This document shows positions 8,255 to 17,070 of a DNA stretch of 64,000 nucleotides, piece after piece. Position 1 is the first letter of the stretch; the number at the start of each line of letters is the position of its first letter. Origin of the DNA: Alteromonas naphthalenivorans (GTDB lineage Bacteria; Pseudomonadota; Gammaproteobacteria; Enterobacterales; Alteromonadaceae); the NCBI RefSeq assembly GCF_000213655.1, contig NC_015554.1, forward strand, positions 3,596,001-3,660,000. The letters are read 5' to 3'. A program made the position numbers and the translations under genes. Under the pieces are notes generated by a model. The model was not told where the DNA came from, ran no database searches, and worked only from the letters and a program-made list of their open reading frames with translations.

Positions 8255-10729
8255 CTACATATCAAACTTGTAGTTGAACTTAAGACCTACCGTACGCGGC
8301 GTAAGTATGTAATGACCATAGTTACGGCTTAATTCAGTGCCATTTGGTTGAAGCTCGCTATCATATAAACCTTCACCAATATCGCTTACGTTACGTCGTG
8401 TAGACACAAACGCGTACTTGTCGAATAGGTTATCGATGTACAAGGTTACCGACCACGTTTCAGATGAAATACGCGCATTCAAGTTACTGATAGCATAACC
8501 TGGTAACGCTTCACCGTCTTGGCGTAAACCCACCGTAGTATAGATATCACTTTGTGCAGTGATACCATAGTTCACGTCTAACATCTTATCGCCAAATACT
8601 TCTTGGCTGTATGTCATACCAAATGAAAATTGATGCTCGGCTGAACCAGGTAAACGATCACCGTCTTTACCATCGTAGAAATCTTGCAGTTCACTACCGG
8701 CTTCACCTTGGGCAGTAAATAAAAACGGCGCATCAGCGGTTAGCTCTGCTTTCGTATGAGCATACGTGGCATACATGGTTAAGTAGTCATTTGCGCGACC
8801 ACGTAACGACAACTCTAGCCCTTTAGATGCAGCCCCTTCAGCATTAACCGTAATGGTTTGCTGACCATTTACAGTTGCACCTGTAACTTGTGGATCTTCC
8901 CAATCAACATAGAATAAAGAGGTATTAACCTGAAGTTTGTTGTTGAAGAAGTTGGTTTTAACGCCAAGCTCGTAGTTAGTCGTGGTATCTGCACCGTAAG
9001 TCTGCTCATCAGGTAATGCGCACACTATTTGGTTATTTAAATCATCAACGTTATCTGGGCACGCTGGTGCACCATTAGCGCCACCAATACGAAAACCTTC
9101 GCTGATTGTCGCGTAGGCCATGGTATCGCTAGTGAATTTGTAACTCGTATTAAATTTAAATAACGTACCGCTGTCATCTTCAGTAGGTGCTTCGGTTAAT
9201 TCTAAATCGATAGAATCAGAAGCACGACCTTCAAATACAGAGTAATAAAGCGGCAAGTCTACGCCTGAGCGGGCTGACACTTCATAGTCATAAGCTCTTA
9301 AACCAATAGTGGCATCCCACTTATCGGTAATTTCATAAGTTAGCTCACCGAAAAGTGCTTTTTCAGTAATATCAATTTCGTCAGCAGAGAAGTATTAAAG
9401 GCTATCTGGGCGATAGTTACCTTCAACACCCCATACTTCAATGGCATACACGTCAAAGTTAGGAGTAAATTCTTTACTTGTGCCTTCGCTGTCTGTGTCG
9501 TAATAGAATCCACCCACAATCCACGATAATGGACCATCGTCTAGCGACACTAAGCGCACTTCTTGCGTCAGTGTTGAGCGCTCTGTTAGCTCTTCAGTGT
9601 AAGAAGAAAACGCCGGGAATTCTTCGTAACTGTAATCTAGGCGAATAAGCAGGTCAGTTTGGTCCCGTTGACCGTCTGATTCAAACTTCGAATAGCCAGT
9701 AGCAGACACCAATTCAGCAAAACCAAGATCAGCTTTAACTTCTAAGCTTAATAATGAATCTTCTTTCTCACGAGGCTCTTCATAGCGATAAGCCGACTCG
9801 TATTTACCGACTAACGCACTTAGACCATTCTCGTCAGACAACGCATTGTAGTGGCTGATTGAACGGCCTTCTACGTCTTGTGTTTGGAAGAAGTAAGTAA
9901 GCGTAGCGTCAATGGTGTCGGTGGGTAACCAACGCACTGCTACGCGACCGGTTAGCGTGTCTTCACCGTTAGCATCTTCTACTTGGCGTAAGTTTTCGCT
10001 AATAGCCGTGCTGTCGGTCCAATCAGGATCGGGTAGTGAAACACCACCTTCTTGCACAACGTAATTGTAATCAATAAACCCCGGGTTATTGAAGTAATTA
10101 AGTGATGCACGAACACCCAATTCACCTTCAATAATAGGCGCGTTGAATACGAAACTTCCTTCGCCACCTAATGAATCACTTTCTTCCATAGTGAACACGT
10201 CACCGGTAATTTCAGCAGTAGTAAAATCTAAATCTACTGCTTTTGGAATATAGCGAATGGCACCACCAAGCGTACCAGCACCATATAAGGTGCCTTGCGG
10301 CCCAATGAGTACTTCAACACGATCTACATCAAGTAAACGCATGTTAAGAAAAAGCGGAATTTCACCAAAATAAGTAGCTACCGTACCACCATCTGAACCT
10401 GGGCCAGATGAGTTTGTATTTAAGCCACGCACGATAATAGGAGAATCGTTTCGACCACCCTGATCGGTGACGGTCAAGCCTGGAACCCAGCGAGCTACTG
10501 AGTCAAGGTCTTCAATATTTTGTTGGGCCAACACGTCCGATGTTATGGCGGAGATATTAATTGGAACTTCCTGCAAAGTGCCGCTTCGGCGGGTTGCAGT
10601 AACTTCAATTGTTTCTACTTGTTTTTCATCTACAGTAACTTCTTGGGCGAGAACTGCACTGCTACTTAAAGCAGTAAATACAGCGCCGGCAACCAAAGAG
10701 TACCCGAAGGTGCTGCCTTTATAGTGCAT
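8255..10729 (-). pseudogene. TonB-dependent outer-membrane receptor with one in-frame stop
   Basis: The frame from the ATG at 10729 to the stop at 8255 is 825 codons and encodes one TonB-dependent receptor, but a TAA at 9395-9397 interrupts it after codon 444. On both sides the frame is open and reads as continuous receptor sequence (EKALFGELTYEITDKW follows the stop), so this is a single nonsense change, not a frameshift or deletion. Seen are a signal peptide ending SSAVLA, a TonB box (IEVTATR), a plug domain (PINISAI, IIVRGLNTNS) and a beta barrel closing in GLKFNYKFDM with terminal hydrophobics. Substrate cannot be told. It is either a recent pseudogene or a base-call error; readthrough of UAA is less likely. 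Confidence 0.85.
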
Positions 10730-11225
10730 GCTTGTGTTTTCTCCTGGCGGGGCTTCTATCTTTGTACCCGTTAATTTTATTGTTGGGTACGTGCATCAGT
10801 GTTTTCAGCATGATCCGTAGCAGAATCTATGCCGTAAAGGGCGCGCATTCTAAAGCAAAAACGCATTAATTTTTAATTATTTTTGAATAAATATGCTCTA
10901 TTACCGCGCATACATGCACTAAATATGAATTAAGAGTACTAAGCAGCGGATCTAATGCAGCATTAGAAGTTGATATATAAGGGCTTTTATAGATTATCAC
11001 CAAAACAGTGAGTACATGCTCACAAACGGTGCAAAGCTGCGGGAATAAAAACCCATTCAAAAAAAGGGGCCTTTTAAAGGGTGTAAAAAGAGAAAATTTA
11101 CACTCGCTTACGCTAAAAAGTGCATTATTGGCATGAATAAACATAGAAAGCTTAAATAAAGACAGCGGGTTTAAGCTGGGAGATGATTTAAAAATTAAGG
11201 CTGATTAAATTTAGATAAGAAAATT
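10730..11225. other. Gene-free region between the TonB receptor and the tRNA repeats
   Basis: About 500 bases upstream of the receptor and downstream of the tRNA-Gly operon. The open frames here have no ribosome site or recognisable protein. The DNA is AT-rich, with an A/G run near 11053 (AAAAAAAGGGGCC) that could be a weak end for minus-strand tRNA transcripts. Nothing further is supported. Confidence 0.5.
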
Positions 11226-11400
11226 TGGAGCGGGAAACGAGACTTGTGACTGGCCGACATTTGGTCGCGGCCCCACGGGGGTCGCATTATTCAGTCTGAA
11301 ATCGTGCTAGTTCAATTTGAAGTATAAAATTTGGAGCGGGAAACGAGATTTGTTACTCGCCGGGAACCGGTCGTGACCCGTGGGGTCGCATTAATCAAAC
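11226..11400 (-). repeat. Two tandem decayed copies of the tRNA-Gly 3' part (RtT-like)
   Basis: The tRNA-Gly 3' end reads TGGAGCGGGAAACGAGATT on the plus strand. It recurs at 11332-11350 (19 of 19) and at 11226-11242 (17 of 17). Each copy is followed by about 50 bases that resemble the other copy and loosely the tRNA (GGTCG...GGGGTCGCATTA), including a degenerate T-stem CGAG/CTCG in the 11332 copy. The starts are 106 and 104 bases apart, in register with the tRNA at 11436, so unit length is about 105. They lie downstream of both real tRNAs in transcription order. Anticodon and D-arm regions are lost, so these are not functional tRNAs. Confidence 0.8.
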
Positions 11401-11435
11401 TGAAGTAGGTTGATTTAATTTTATATATGAAAATT

Positions 11436-11511
<76 letters not shown>

Positions 11512-11576
11512 ATAGAGTCGATGCTGTTGCATCTGATGATACTCACTACCATTTGGATTGTGATAGGAGTTTTTTT

Positions 11577-11652
<76 letters not shown>

Positions 11653-11656
11653 ATGC

Positions 11657-11682
11657 AAAAAAAGGCACTTCGTTTTGAAGTG
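11657..11682 (-). terminator. orn terminator placed at the start of the tRNA transcript
   Basis: On the minus strand CACTTC-AAAAC-GAAGTG is followed by CC and seven Ts. It is about 75 bases past the orn stop and should end orn transcripts. The tRNA promoter's expected start (about 11682) coincides with the 5' end of the hairpin, so tRNA transcripts would barely contain the full stem. Confidence 0.7.
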
Positions 11683-11688
11683 GTGCGC

Positions 11689-11716
11689 ATTGTACAAAAA
11701 TATTTTTATTTGGCAA
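11689..11716 (-). promoter_or_regulatory. tRNA-Gly operon promoter
   Basis: Minus-strand TTGCCA (-35, 11711-11716) and TACAAT (-10, 11689-11694) are 16 bases apart. The next bases, GCGCACC, form the GC-rich discriminator expected of stable-RNA promoters under stringent control. It lies between orn and the first tRNA. Confidence 0.75.
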
Positions 11717-11756
11717 CCATTAATTGGATTTTTTTGTACAAACGCACCTTTCCCGC

Positions 11757-12302
11757 TTAAATCGTGAACACTTTCTCACGATAGTAGCGCATTTCTTCAA
11801 TAGACTCTCGAATATCATCAAGGGCTAGGTGAACACCCTTTTTATCAAATCCATCTAATACTTCTGGCTTCCATCGCTTAATCAGCTCTTTTACGCTGCT
11901 CACATCAATACTGCGGTAATGAAAGTAATCTTCTAGCTCTGGCATGTACTTCACCATAAAGCGTCTGTCTTGCCCTATAGTGTTTCCGCACAAGGGAGAT
12001 TTACCGGCATCAACATAGTCAGATAAAAACGCCATTGTTTGACGGGCGGCTTCAGCTTCATTCACCGAACTGGCTCGACAACGTGCAGTAAGCCCAGTTT
12101 CACCGTGTACACGGGTGCACCACTCATCCATATTATCAAGTACATCATCAGGCTGATGCACTGCAATAACGGGGCCTTCAGCAAGCACATTTAGCTGTGC
12201 ATCTGTCACTATGGTTGCAATTTCCATCACCACACAAGTCTCTGGATCGAGCCCTGTCATCTCCATATCAATCCACACTAAATTACTGTCGTGCTTTGTC
12301 AT
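11757..12302 (-). CDS. orn: Oligoribonuclease
   Basis: Orn is a 3'-5' exonuclease that degrades two- to five-base RNA fragments, including pGpG from cyclic-di-GMP breakdown. The 181 residues equal the E. coli length. DEDDh-family motifs are visible: [13 protein letters not shown] (first Asp and Glu), [11 protein letters not shown] (third acidic residue region) and [13 protein letters not shown] (His and Asp). A much longer frame is open upstream, but the ATG at 12302, with AAGAGGAAG before it, gives the family length. Divergent from rsgA, and tRNA-Gly genes follow, as in E. coli. Confidence 0.96.
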   Translation of the reverse strand: MTKHDSNLVWIDMEMTGLDPETCVVMEIATIVTDAQLNVLAEGPVIAVHQPDDVLDNMDEWCTRVHGETGLTARCRASSVNEAEAARQTMAFLSDYVDAGKSPLCGNTIGQDRRFMVKYMPELEDYFHYRSIDVSSVKELIKRWKPEVLDGFDKKGVHLALDDIRESIEEMRYYREKVFTI

Positions 12303-12322
12303 CGGCTTCCTCTTAGTACTGA

Positions 12323-12356
12323 GGCATGGCAACCATGCCCTACAAACGTTATTATA
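12323..12356 (-). promoter_or_regulatory. orn promoter -10 box and 5' hairpin
   Basis: Minus-strand TATAAT at 12351-12356 predicts a start near 12344. The perfect palindrome GGCATGG-CAA-CCATGCC at 12323-12339 would then form a hairpin at the very 5' end of orn mRNA, about 20 bases before the ATG. It could protect the RNA or bind a regulator between the divergent orn and rsgA genes. The -35 match is weak. Confidence 0.5.
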
Positions 12357-12386
12357 AGCGCAGTATACGTGAACTAGAAAAGAATC

Positions 12387-13433
12387 GTGGCGAAAAAACC
12401 AAAACTTACACACAGACAGAAACGCCAAGTCGCAGCTAACAGAAGCAAACGGCTGCAAGATAAGCATGGTGACAATAAGCAAACGTCGGTAGATGAAAGC
12501 CAACTGATGAGCGGCGTTGTGACGGGTCGCTTTGGTAAACATGCCGATGTTGAAGACGCCGAGGGCAATGTGTCACGATGTCATATCCGCCGTACAGTAG
12601 ACTCTGTGGTATGTGGTGATAAAGTACTATTCAGTAAAGGCGACGATGCCGACTCTGGCAGTGTACGTGGTGTTATCGAAATAGTTAACGATCGCCATTC
12701 AGTCCTCACCCGCCCCGACTTTTACGACGGCATAAAGCCCATTGCGGCCAATATCGATAAAATTATTGTGGTAAGCGCCACCCTTCCATCACTCTCTACG
12801 CACATTATCGACCGCTATTTAGTGGCCTGTGAAGACATTGGTATTACGCCGTTTATTGTTTTAAACAAAGTGGAGCTCCTTTCACAAAGCGAAAGAGAAA
12901 CCATTAACCAACAATTAAAGGTTTATAACGATTTAGGTTATGAAGTACTTTTCACCAGCTGCAAGACCGGTGAAGGTATTGATGAGCTTAATGCCTATCT
13001 TGATAACAATGTAAGTGTTTTCGTAGGTCAGTCGGGTGTAGGGAAATCTAGCTTAATTAATAAAGTATTACCTGGTGCCGACATACTTACCGGTGAAGTA
13101 TCAGATAACTCAGGCTTAGGCCAACACACCACTACCGCAGCCAAACTACTACACTTACCGGCTGGCGGTGATTTAATAGATTCTCCAGGCGTCCGTGAAT
13201 TTGGCTTATGGCACATTCCTACCGAGCGCATTACCTGGGGCTTTATTGAATTTAGAGATTACTTAGGTGGCTGTAAATTCCGTGACTGCAAACACCTTAA
13301 CGACCCTGGCTGCATACTTCGGGAAGCCGTAGAAGAAGGTAAAATTAATGCCGAGCGTTTTGCTAGCTACCACAAAATATTAACCACCATGGACGAGCAA
13401 CGTCCGAGCCACAGCCAACCACCTGGCGCATAA
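12387..13433 (+). CDS. rsgA: Ribosome small subunit-dependent GTPase RsgA
   Basis: RsgA (YjeQ) is a circularly permuted GTPase that checks late maturation of the 30S subunit. The 348-residue protein has a basic N-terminal tail, an OB-fold (about 40-105), then GTPase motifs in permuted order: NKVE (160-163, G4), the P-loop [10 protein letters not shown] (214-223, G1) and DSPG (G3), followed by the C-terminal zinc finger [16 protein letters not shown]. The start is the GTG at 12387. It is divergent from orn and followed by psd, as in E. coli. Confidence 0.96.
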   Translation: MAKKPKLTHRQKRQVAANRSKRLQDKHGDNKQTSVDESQLMSGVVTGRFGKHADVEDAEGNVSRCHIRRTVDSVVCGDKVLFSKGDDADSGSVRGVIEIVNDRHSVLTRPDFYDGIKPIAANIDKIIVVSATLPSLSTHIIDRYLVACEDIGITPFIVLNKVELLSQSERETINQQLKVYNDLGYEVLFTSCKTGEGIDELNAYLDNNVSVFVGQSGVGKSSLINKVLPGADILTGEVSDNSGLGQHTTTAAKLLHLPAGGDLIDSPGVREFGLWHIPTERITWGFIEFRDYLGGCKFRDCKHLNDPGCILREAVEEGKINAERFASYHKILTTMDEQRPSHSQPPGA

Positions 13434-13455
13434 GGCTTATATTTACGCTTTGTTT

Positions 13456-13495
13456 GGCTTGTTGAAACAGAATATAGACACGACTTCAACAAGCC
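13456..13495. repeat. Inverted repeat after rsgA
   Basis: GGCTTGTTGAA (13456-13466) pairs perfectly with TTCAACAAGCC (13485-13495) across an 18-base loop, 22 bases past the rsgA stop. No T run follows, so if it ends transcription it is a weak or Rho-aided site; it may instead protect the 3' end of rsgA mRNA. Confidence 0.45.
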
Positions 13496-13601
13496 CAACC
13501 TTTCTGGCTTATTCCAAGTTTGTAGCATACATAATCTTAAAGTTGCTTACGCGCTTATAAGTTAGGGTACAATTAACCTGTCTTTTTAATGGAGAGCTTT
13601 C

Positions 13602-14540
13602 GTGCTGGACTGGCTTAAAATAAACTTACAATACATTACCCCTAAACATTTGTTGTCTCGCCTAGTAGGCAAATTAGCGGCAGCAGAGCTTGGTGGTTTC
13701 ACTACGTTTCTTATCAAGCTTTTCATCAAGCAATATAATGTTGATATGAGCGAGGCATTGCATTCAGATCCTGCGCATTATCGCAGTTTTAATGCCTTCT
13801 TTACTCGCCCACTAAAACCTGAAGCGCGCACCGTTGACCCACGAGAAGACGTGTTAATTCAAGCGGTAGATGGGGCGGTAAGTCAATTTGGCGACATTGA
13901 AGCTGACAGTATATTTCAAGCCAAAGGCCATGATTACAGCCTAACCAGCTTATTAGGCGGTAAGCCAGATTTAGCGGCGCCGTTTAAAGACGGAAAATTT
14001 GCCACCATTTATTTAGCCCCTCGAGATTACCACCGCATTCATATGCCGGTAGAGGGCACACTTACCGACATGGTTTATGTGCCTGGTGAGTTGTTTTCTG
14101 TAAACCCGCTTACCGCACAGAATATTCCTGGCTTGTTTGCTCGTAACGAGCGCGTTGTGGCGTTATTCGATACGCCCGTAGGCAAAATGGCTATGGTATT
14201 AGTAGGCGCTACGATTGTTGCCAGTATAGAAACCGTTTGGGCAGGCACAGTGTCGCCGCCTACCGGTAAAAATGTTCAACACTGGACTTACGAGAAAGAT
14301 ACCGAAGCAAGCGTGCACCTTGCGAAGGGTGATGAGCTAGGCCGCTTTAAATTGGGCTCTACCATTGTGGTATGTTTCGAAAAAGACATGATTGATTTTG
14401 ATGCATTAGCACCTGGGCAAGTAACCCGTTTAGGTGAACCTATGGCCTTTGTTGCGAACGCGCCAGTAAACACTGATGCGAGCGCTGATTTAGGCGATGA
14501 CGCAAGCGCTGATTTAGGCACGCAAGCGACACCAAGCTAG
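13602..14540 (+). CDS. psd: Phosphatidylserine decarboxylase proenzyme
   Basis: Psd makes phosphatidylethanolamine from phosphatidylserine at the inner membrane. The proenzyme cleaves itself at LGST (residues 251-254), turning Ser253 into the pyruvoyl group. The sequence shows this LGST, the DGAVS segment with the catalytic Asp, and [10 protein letters not shown] with the catalytic His. The start is GTG with GGAGAG upstream. The tail after residue 290 is Asp/Ala-rich and carries a near-exact seven-residue duplication (DASADLG twice), which lengthens the alpha chain beyond the usual 285-290 residues. The DMT gene follows three bases later, suggesting an operon. Confidence 0.95.
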   Translation: MLDWLKINLQYITPKHLLSRLVGKLAAAELGGFTTFLIKLFIKQYNVDMSEALHSDPAHYRSFNAFFTRPLKPEARTVDPREDVLIQAVDGAVSQFGDIEADSIFQAKGHDYSLTSLLGGKPDLAAPFKDGKFATIYLAPRDYHRIHMPVEGTLTDMVYVPGELFSVNPLTAQNIPGLFARNERVVALFDTPVGKMAMVLVGATIVASIETVWAGTVSPPTGKNVQHWTYEKDTEASVHLAKGDELGRFKLGSTIVVCFEKDMIDFDALAPGQVTRLGEPMAFVANAPVNTDASADLGDDASADLGTQATPS

Positions 14541-14543
14541 TTT

Positions 14544-15428
14544 ATGAATGCAGTAAAACGAAGTTTGATATCACTGCACTTTACCGTTGTCTTATTAGGC
14601 GGTACTGCGCTTTTTTCTCATCTAGTGCCTCTGAGTGCCAGTGATATCACGCTAATGCGATCGGTATTTGCCTGTATCGCATTATTTCTCTTCCTAAGAT
14701 TTTCTAGCGAAAGTTTGACGCTGGCAAGCCGCAAAGATTATCTAATAGCCATAGGGCTAGGTATCTTGATGGCCTTGCACTGGGTAACCTACTTTGCGGC
14801 AATGCAGTACTCTAGTGTGTCGGTAGGTATGATTGCCCTATTCACTTTCCCCGTAATTACCGTACTGATAGAGCCGTTCTTCGAAAAAGTAAGCTTGGTA
14901 TGGCAAGACATTGTATCTGCGCTTACCGTTATCGCAGGCGTGTATTTTATTGTGCCTGAAACGTCACTGGATAATGACATCACTTTAGGGGTGCTTATTG
15001 GTGTGGGCTCTGCGGTGCTTTACGCGTTCAGAAATCTGATCCACCGAAAACACTTCAAACAATACAGTGGCGCGAAAGCCATGGCGTGGCAAACCCTAGT
15101 GATTGCTATTTTCTTGCTACCTACCGGCAGCAATGAAATTACAGATGCCCCGATGAGTGCTTGGTTAATGCTTCTGCTGTTAGGTACTGTTTTTACCGCG
15201 TTACCACATGCATTAATTGCAGCAAGTTTACGTCATTTACGAGCAAAAACCTTTTCGCTGATTGCCTGCATGCAGCCTTTCTATGGGGTTATTCTTGCCG
15301 TATTGCTGTTGGATGAAAACCCCAGTGGAAACACGCTATTGGGCGGTATTCTTATTACTTCTGCATCTATCTATGAAACACTCAATACCCATAAGCTGCA
15401 CGGTAAGTCAGAAAAGGACAGCGACTAA
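14544..15428 (+). CDS. DMT-superfamily (EamA) transporter
   Basis: A 294-residue integral membrane protein with ten hydrophobic helices arranged as two EamA repeats (roughly 5-140 and 150-285), the layout of drug/metabolite exporters such as RhaT, YdcZ and RarD. The first repeat has ASRKDYLIAIGLGILMALHW and the second GTVFTALPHALIAASLRHL. The substrate cannot be predicted. It starts three bases after psd, and its stop codon directly touches the next ATG (TAAATG), so psd, this gene and the diesterase are likely one transcript. Confidence 0.85.
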   Translation: MNAVKRSLISLHFTVVLLGGTALFSHLVPLSASDITLMRSVFACIALFLFLRFSSESLTLASRKDYLIAIGLGILMALHWVTYFAAMQYSSVSVGMIALFTFPVITVLIEPFFEKVSLVWQDIVSALTVIAGVYFIVPETSLDNDITLGVLIGVGSAVLYAFRNLIHRKHFKQYSGAKAMAWQTLVIAIFLLPTGSNEITDAPMSAWLMLLLLGTVFTALPHALIAASLRHLRAKTFSLIACMQPFYGVILAVLLLDENPSGNTLLGGILITSASIYETLNTHKLHGKSEKDSD

Positions 15429-16118
15429 ATGCTTATTATTGCTCACAGAGGCGCGAGTACTCTTGCGCCTGAAAACACGCTTAAAGCATTTACACTAGCC
15501 TTCGAGCAGCAGTCTGATGGTATAGAATTCGACACCTACCAGCATGATGATGCCATTTTAGTATTTCACGATAAAACTCTTGGGCGCACCACAAACGGTT
15601 CAGGATTTTTATTACAAACTTCACTGGCGGATTTAAAGCAGCTAGATGCCGGGGACGGTGAGGTTATTCCTACCTTGGAAGAAGTGCTGGCTACCGTACC
15701 AAATGGTGCGCTGTGTAATATTGAAGTGAAGCACTTACGCAATGCTGAAACCTGGGTGCAAGACGTAAAGCGTGCAGTAGAAGATGCACAGATAAACCCA
15801 AATGCCTTACTTATTTCTTCGTTTAATCACCATTGGCTAGCCGAAATAAGCGCATTGTGGCCACAGGTGGCTGTTGGCGCATTAACCGCCACCTACGCAC
15901 TTGATGCAACGTACTGTGCCCGTCAGCTTAAAGCGAAATCTATTAATATTGCGTTAGATGTGGTGAACGCTGATTTTGTAAATGCGGCGAAACAAGAAGG
16001 GTTGGATGTGTATGTTTATACGGTAGACGAGCCAGAAGATATGCTTCAATTGAAATTATGGGGCGTGACAGGTATTTTTACCAACGTGCCCGATATTGCA
16101 AAGCAAGTTGTGGGTTAA
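15429..16118 (+). CDS. Glycerophosphodiester phosphodiesterase (UgpQ-like)
   Basis: A 229-residue protein of the GDPD family that hydrolyses glycerophosphodiesters to glycerol-3-phosphate and an alcohol. The family motifs are complete: AHRGAS with catalytic His6 and Arg7, GIEFDTY with metal-binding Glu33 and Asp35, and FHDKTLGRTT with catalytic His48. Later features are CNIEVK and the C-terminal YTVDEPEDMLQLKLWGVTGI. There is no signal peptide, so it resembles cytoplasmic UgpQ rather than periplasmic GlpQ. Its stop codon lies in the first unit of a GGGTTAA repeat. Being third in a psd operon suggests phospholipid head-group recycling (inference). Confidence 0.92.
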   Translation: MLIIAHRGASTLAPENTLKAFTLAFEQQSDGIEFDTYQHDDAILVFHDKTLGRTTNGSGFLLQTSLADLKQLDAGDGEVIPTLEEVLATVPNGALCNIEVKHLRNAETWVQDVKRAVEDAQINPNALLISSFNHHWLAEISALWPQVAVGALTATYALDATYCARQLKAKSINIALDVVNADFVNAAKQEGLDVYVYTVDEPEDMLQLKLWGVTGIFTNVPDIAKQVVG

Positions 16119-16155
16119 GGGCTAAGGTTAAGGGTTAAGGGTTAAGGGTTAAGGG
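16112..16155. repeat. GGGTTAA heptamer tandem repeat
   Basis: Six units of GGGTTAA plus GGG; unit 2 is GGGCTAA and unit 3 lacks one G. The run begins in the last codons of the diesterase gene, and the first unit holds the stop codon TAA (16116-16118). Changes in unit number would therefore not change the protein. Confidence 0.9.
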
Positions 16156-16162
16156 CAAAGAA

Positions 16163-16180
16163 GCTAAAACTTAGCGTTTT
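16163..16180 (+). terminator. Possible weak terminator after the psd operon
   Basis: GCTAA-AAC-TTAGC followed by GTTTTTG. The stem is only five pairs and the T run starts after a G, so the call is tentative. Confidence 0.4.
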
Positions 16181-16268
16181 TGTCTTAACGATAGCGCTTA
16201 GACTTGAAACTTGGGCTAACAATTTACGTCAGATAATTTACGCAATAAAAATTAACGTAAAGCCTAAG

Positions 16269-16697
16269 CTATTCTACTTCGGTAGATAAGTGACTAGAAA
16301 ATACCGTTTCTTTACAGCACTTACATTGACGGCACAAACGCATGTTAATCCAATGCCCTGCCACGATAAGTAGCGCACCCACCGCGATGGTGAACGGCTC
16401 ATAGGCTTCACCAAACATATTCTTGTTCCAATAAATGGCACCACCCGTAAACAGCAATGCCAACGGATAATAACGTCCGTGATAGCGAGTGGCCCCGCCG
16501 ATAAGTGCAACCGCACCAATAATTAACGATATAGTTAATATGGTTCGTTCAAACCAAACCTGTGCAAAAAATGAAGAACCGATAAGTGGCAATAATGGCA
16601 CAACAACAGGCAACGCTAGGCAATGCAACGCACACAAGCCCGACACCCAAATGCCAAGTCTGTCTAATTTTGTTGGATTGTCTTCTACCGGATTCAT
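16269..16697 (-). CDS. MerC-domain inner-membrane protein
   Basis: A 142-residue protein with four hydrophobic segments and the MerC signature at its start: DRLGIWVSGLCALHCLALP, in which the Cys and Cys-His pair in the first helix (GLCALHC) is typical. The C-terminal tail is Cys-rich (CRQCKCC) and could bind a metal. MerC proper imports mercuric ions in mer operons, but no merR, merA, merT or merP is near, and chromosomal MerC-domain proteins like this are common in marine gammaproteobacteria with unknown cargo. It stands alone on the minus strand. Confidence 0.8.
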   Translation of the reverse strand: MNPVEDNPTKLDRLGIWVSGLCALHCLALPVVVPLLPLIGSSFFAQVWFERTILTISLIIGAVALIGGATRYHGRYYPLALLFTGGAIYWNKNMFGEAYEPFTIAVGALLIVAGHWINMRLCRQCKCCKETVFSSHLSTEVE

Positions 16698-17010
16698 TTA
16701 CTGTACCTTTGCAACATCAAAAACTTCAAAACACGCCACTTTATACACGCTTTAGTAATATGACCAAAAGCCTCGCGCGCACTGTAGCCACAGATTAACT
16801 CTGCCAGAGACGTTATAATATAACATTTTAATGGGAATGCGAAACTTTCCCCTATGATATTTTCAATCTTTAACAGAACCAAATGCCATAAGTGAAGATT
16901 AGAGTCGGGAAATGGCTGATTATTAATAAGATTAAATGTAGACGTGCTGTTCACGGAAAAAGCAGAAAGGAAGAAACTAATGCTTACTGCATTAGTGGAA
17001 TTAACGAGGG
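16698..17010. other. Gene-free region between yibQ and the MerC-domain gene
   Basis: About 310 bases downstream of yibQ and upstream of the MerC-domain gene. It should hold the latter's promoter, but no convincing -35/-10 pair stands out. Short open frames lack ribosome sites. An imperfect palindrome GTTATAATATAAC is at 16812-16824. Confidence 0.4.
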
Positions 17011-17070
17011 CTATTCATTCGGCGCAGCCGCTATTCATTCGGTGCGGAGACTATTCATTCGGCGCGGCCG
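17011..17070 (-). repeat. Three 20-bp tandem repeats at the yibQ 3' end
   Basis: Three adjacent 20-base units begin CTATTCATTCGG at 17011, 17031 and 17051. Units 1 and 3 differ at one base; the middle unit differs at several. Unit 3 contains the last codons and the stop codon of yibQ, so units 1 and 2 are copies of the gene end (each again spells Pro-Asn-Glu-stop) lying in the 3' untranslated region. Confidence 0.9.

Noticed and set aside
10866..11144. 92-codon open frame on the minus strand
   Set aside because: No ribosome site, unusual Phe/Leu/Cys composition and AT-rich non-coding context.
11757..12542. Longer 261-residue reading of orn
   Set aside because: It overlaps the divergent rsgA start, and the ATG at 12302 gives the exact family length.
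16812..16824. GTTATAATATAAC palindrome as another TetR operator
   Set aside because: Half sites are arranged GTTAT...ATAAC, the reverse of the ATATAAC-N3-GTTATAT operators at 43909-43954.
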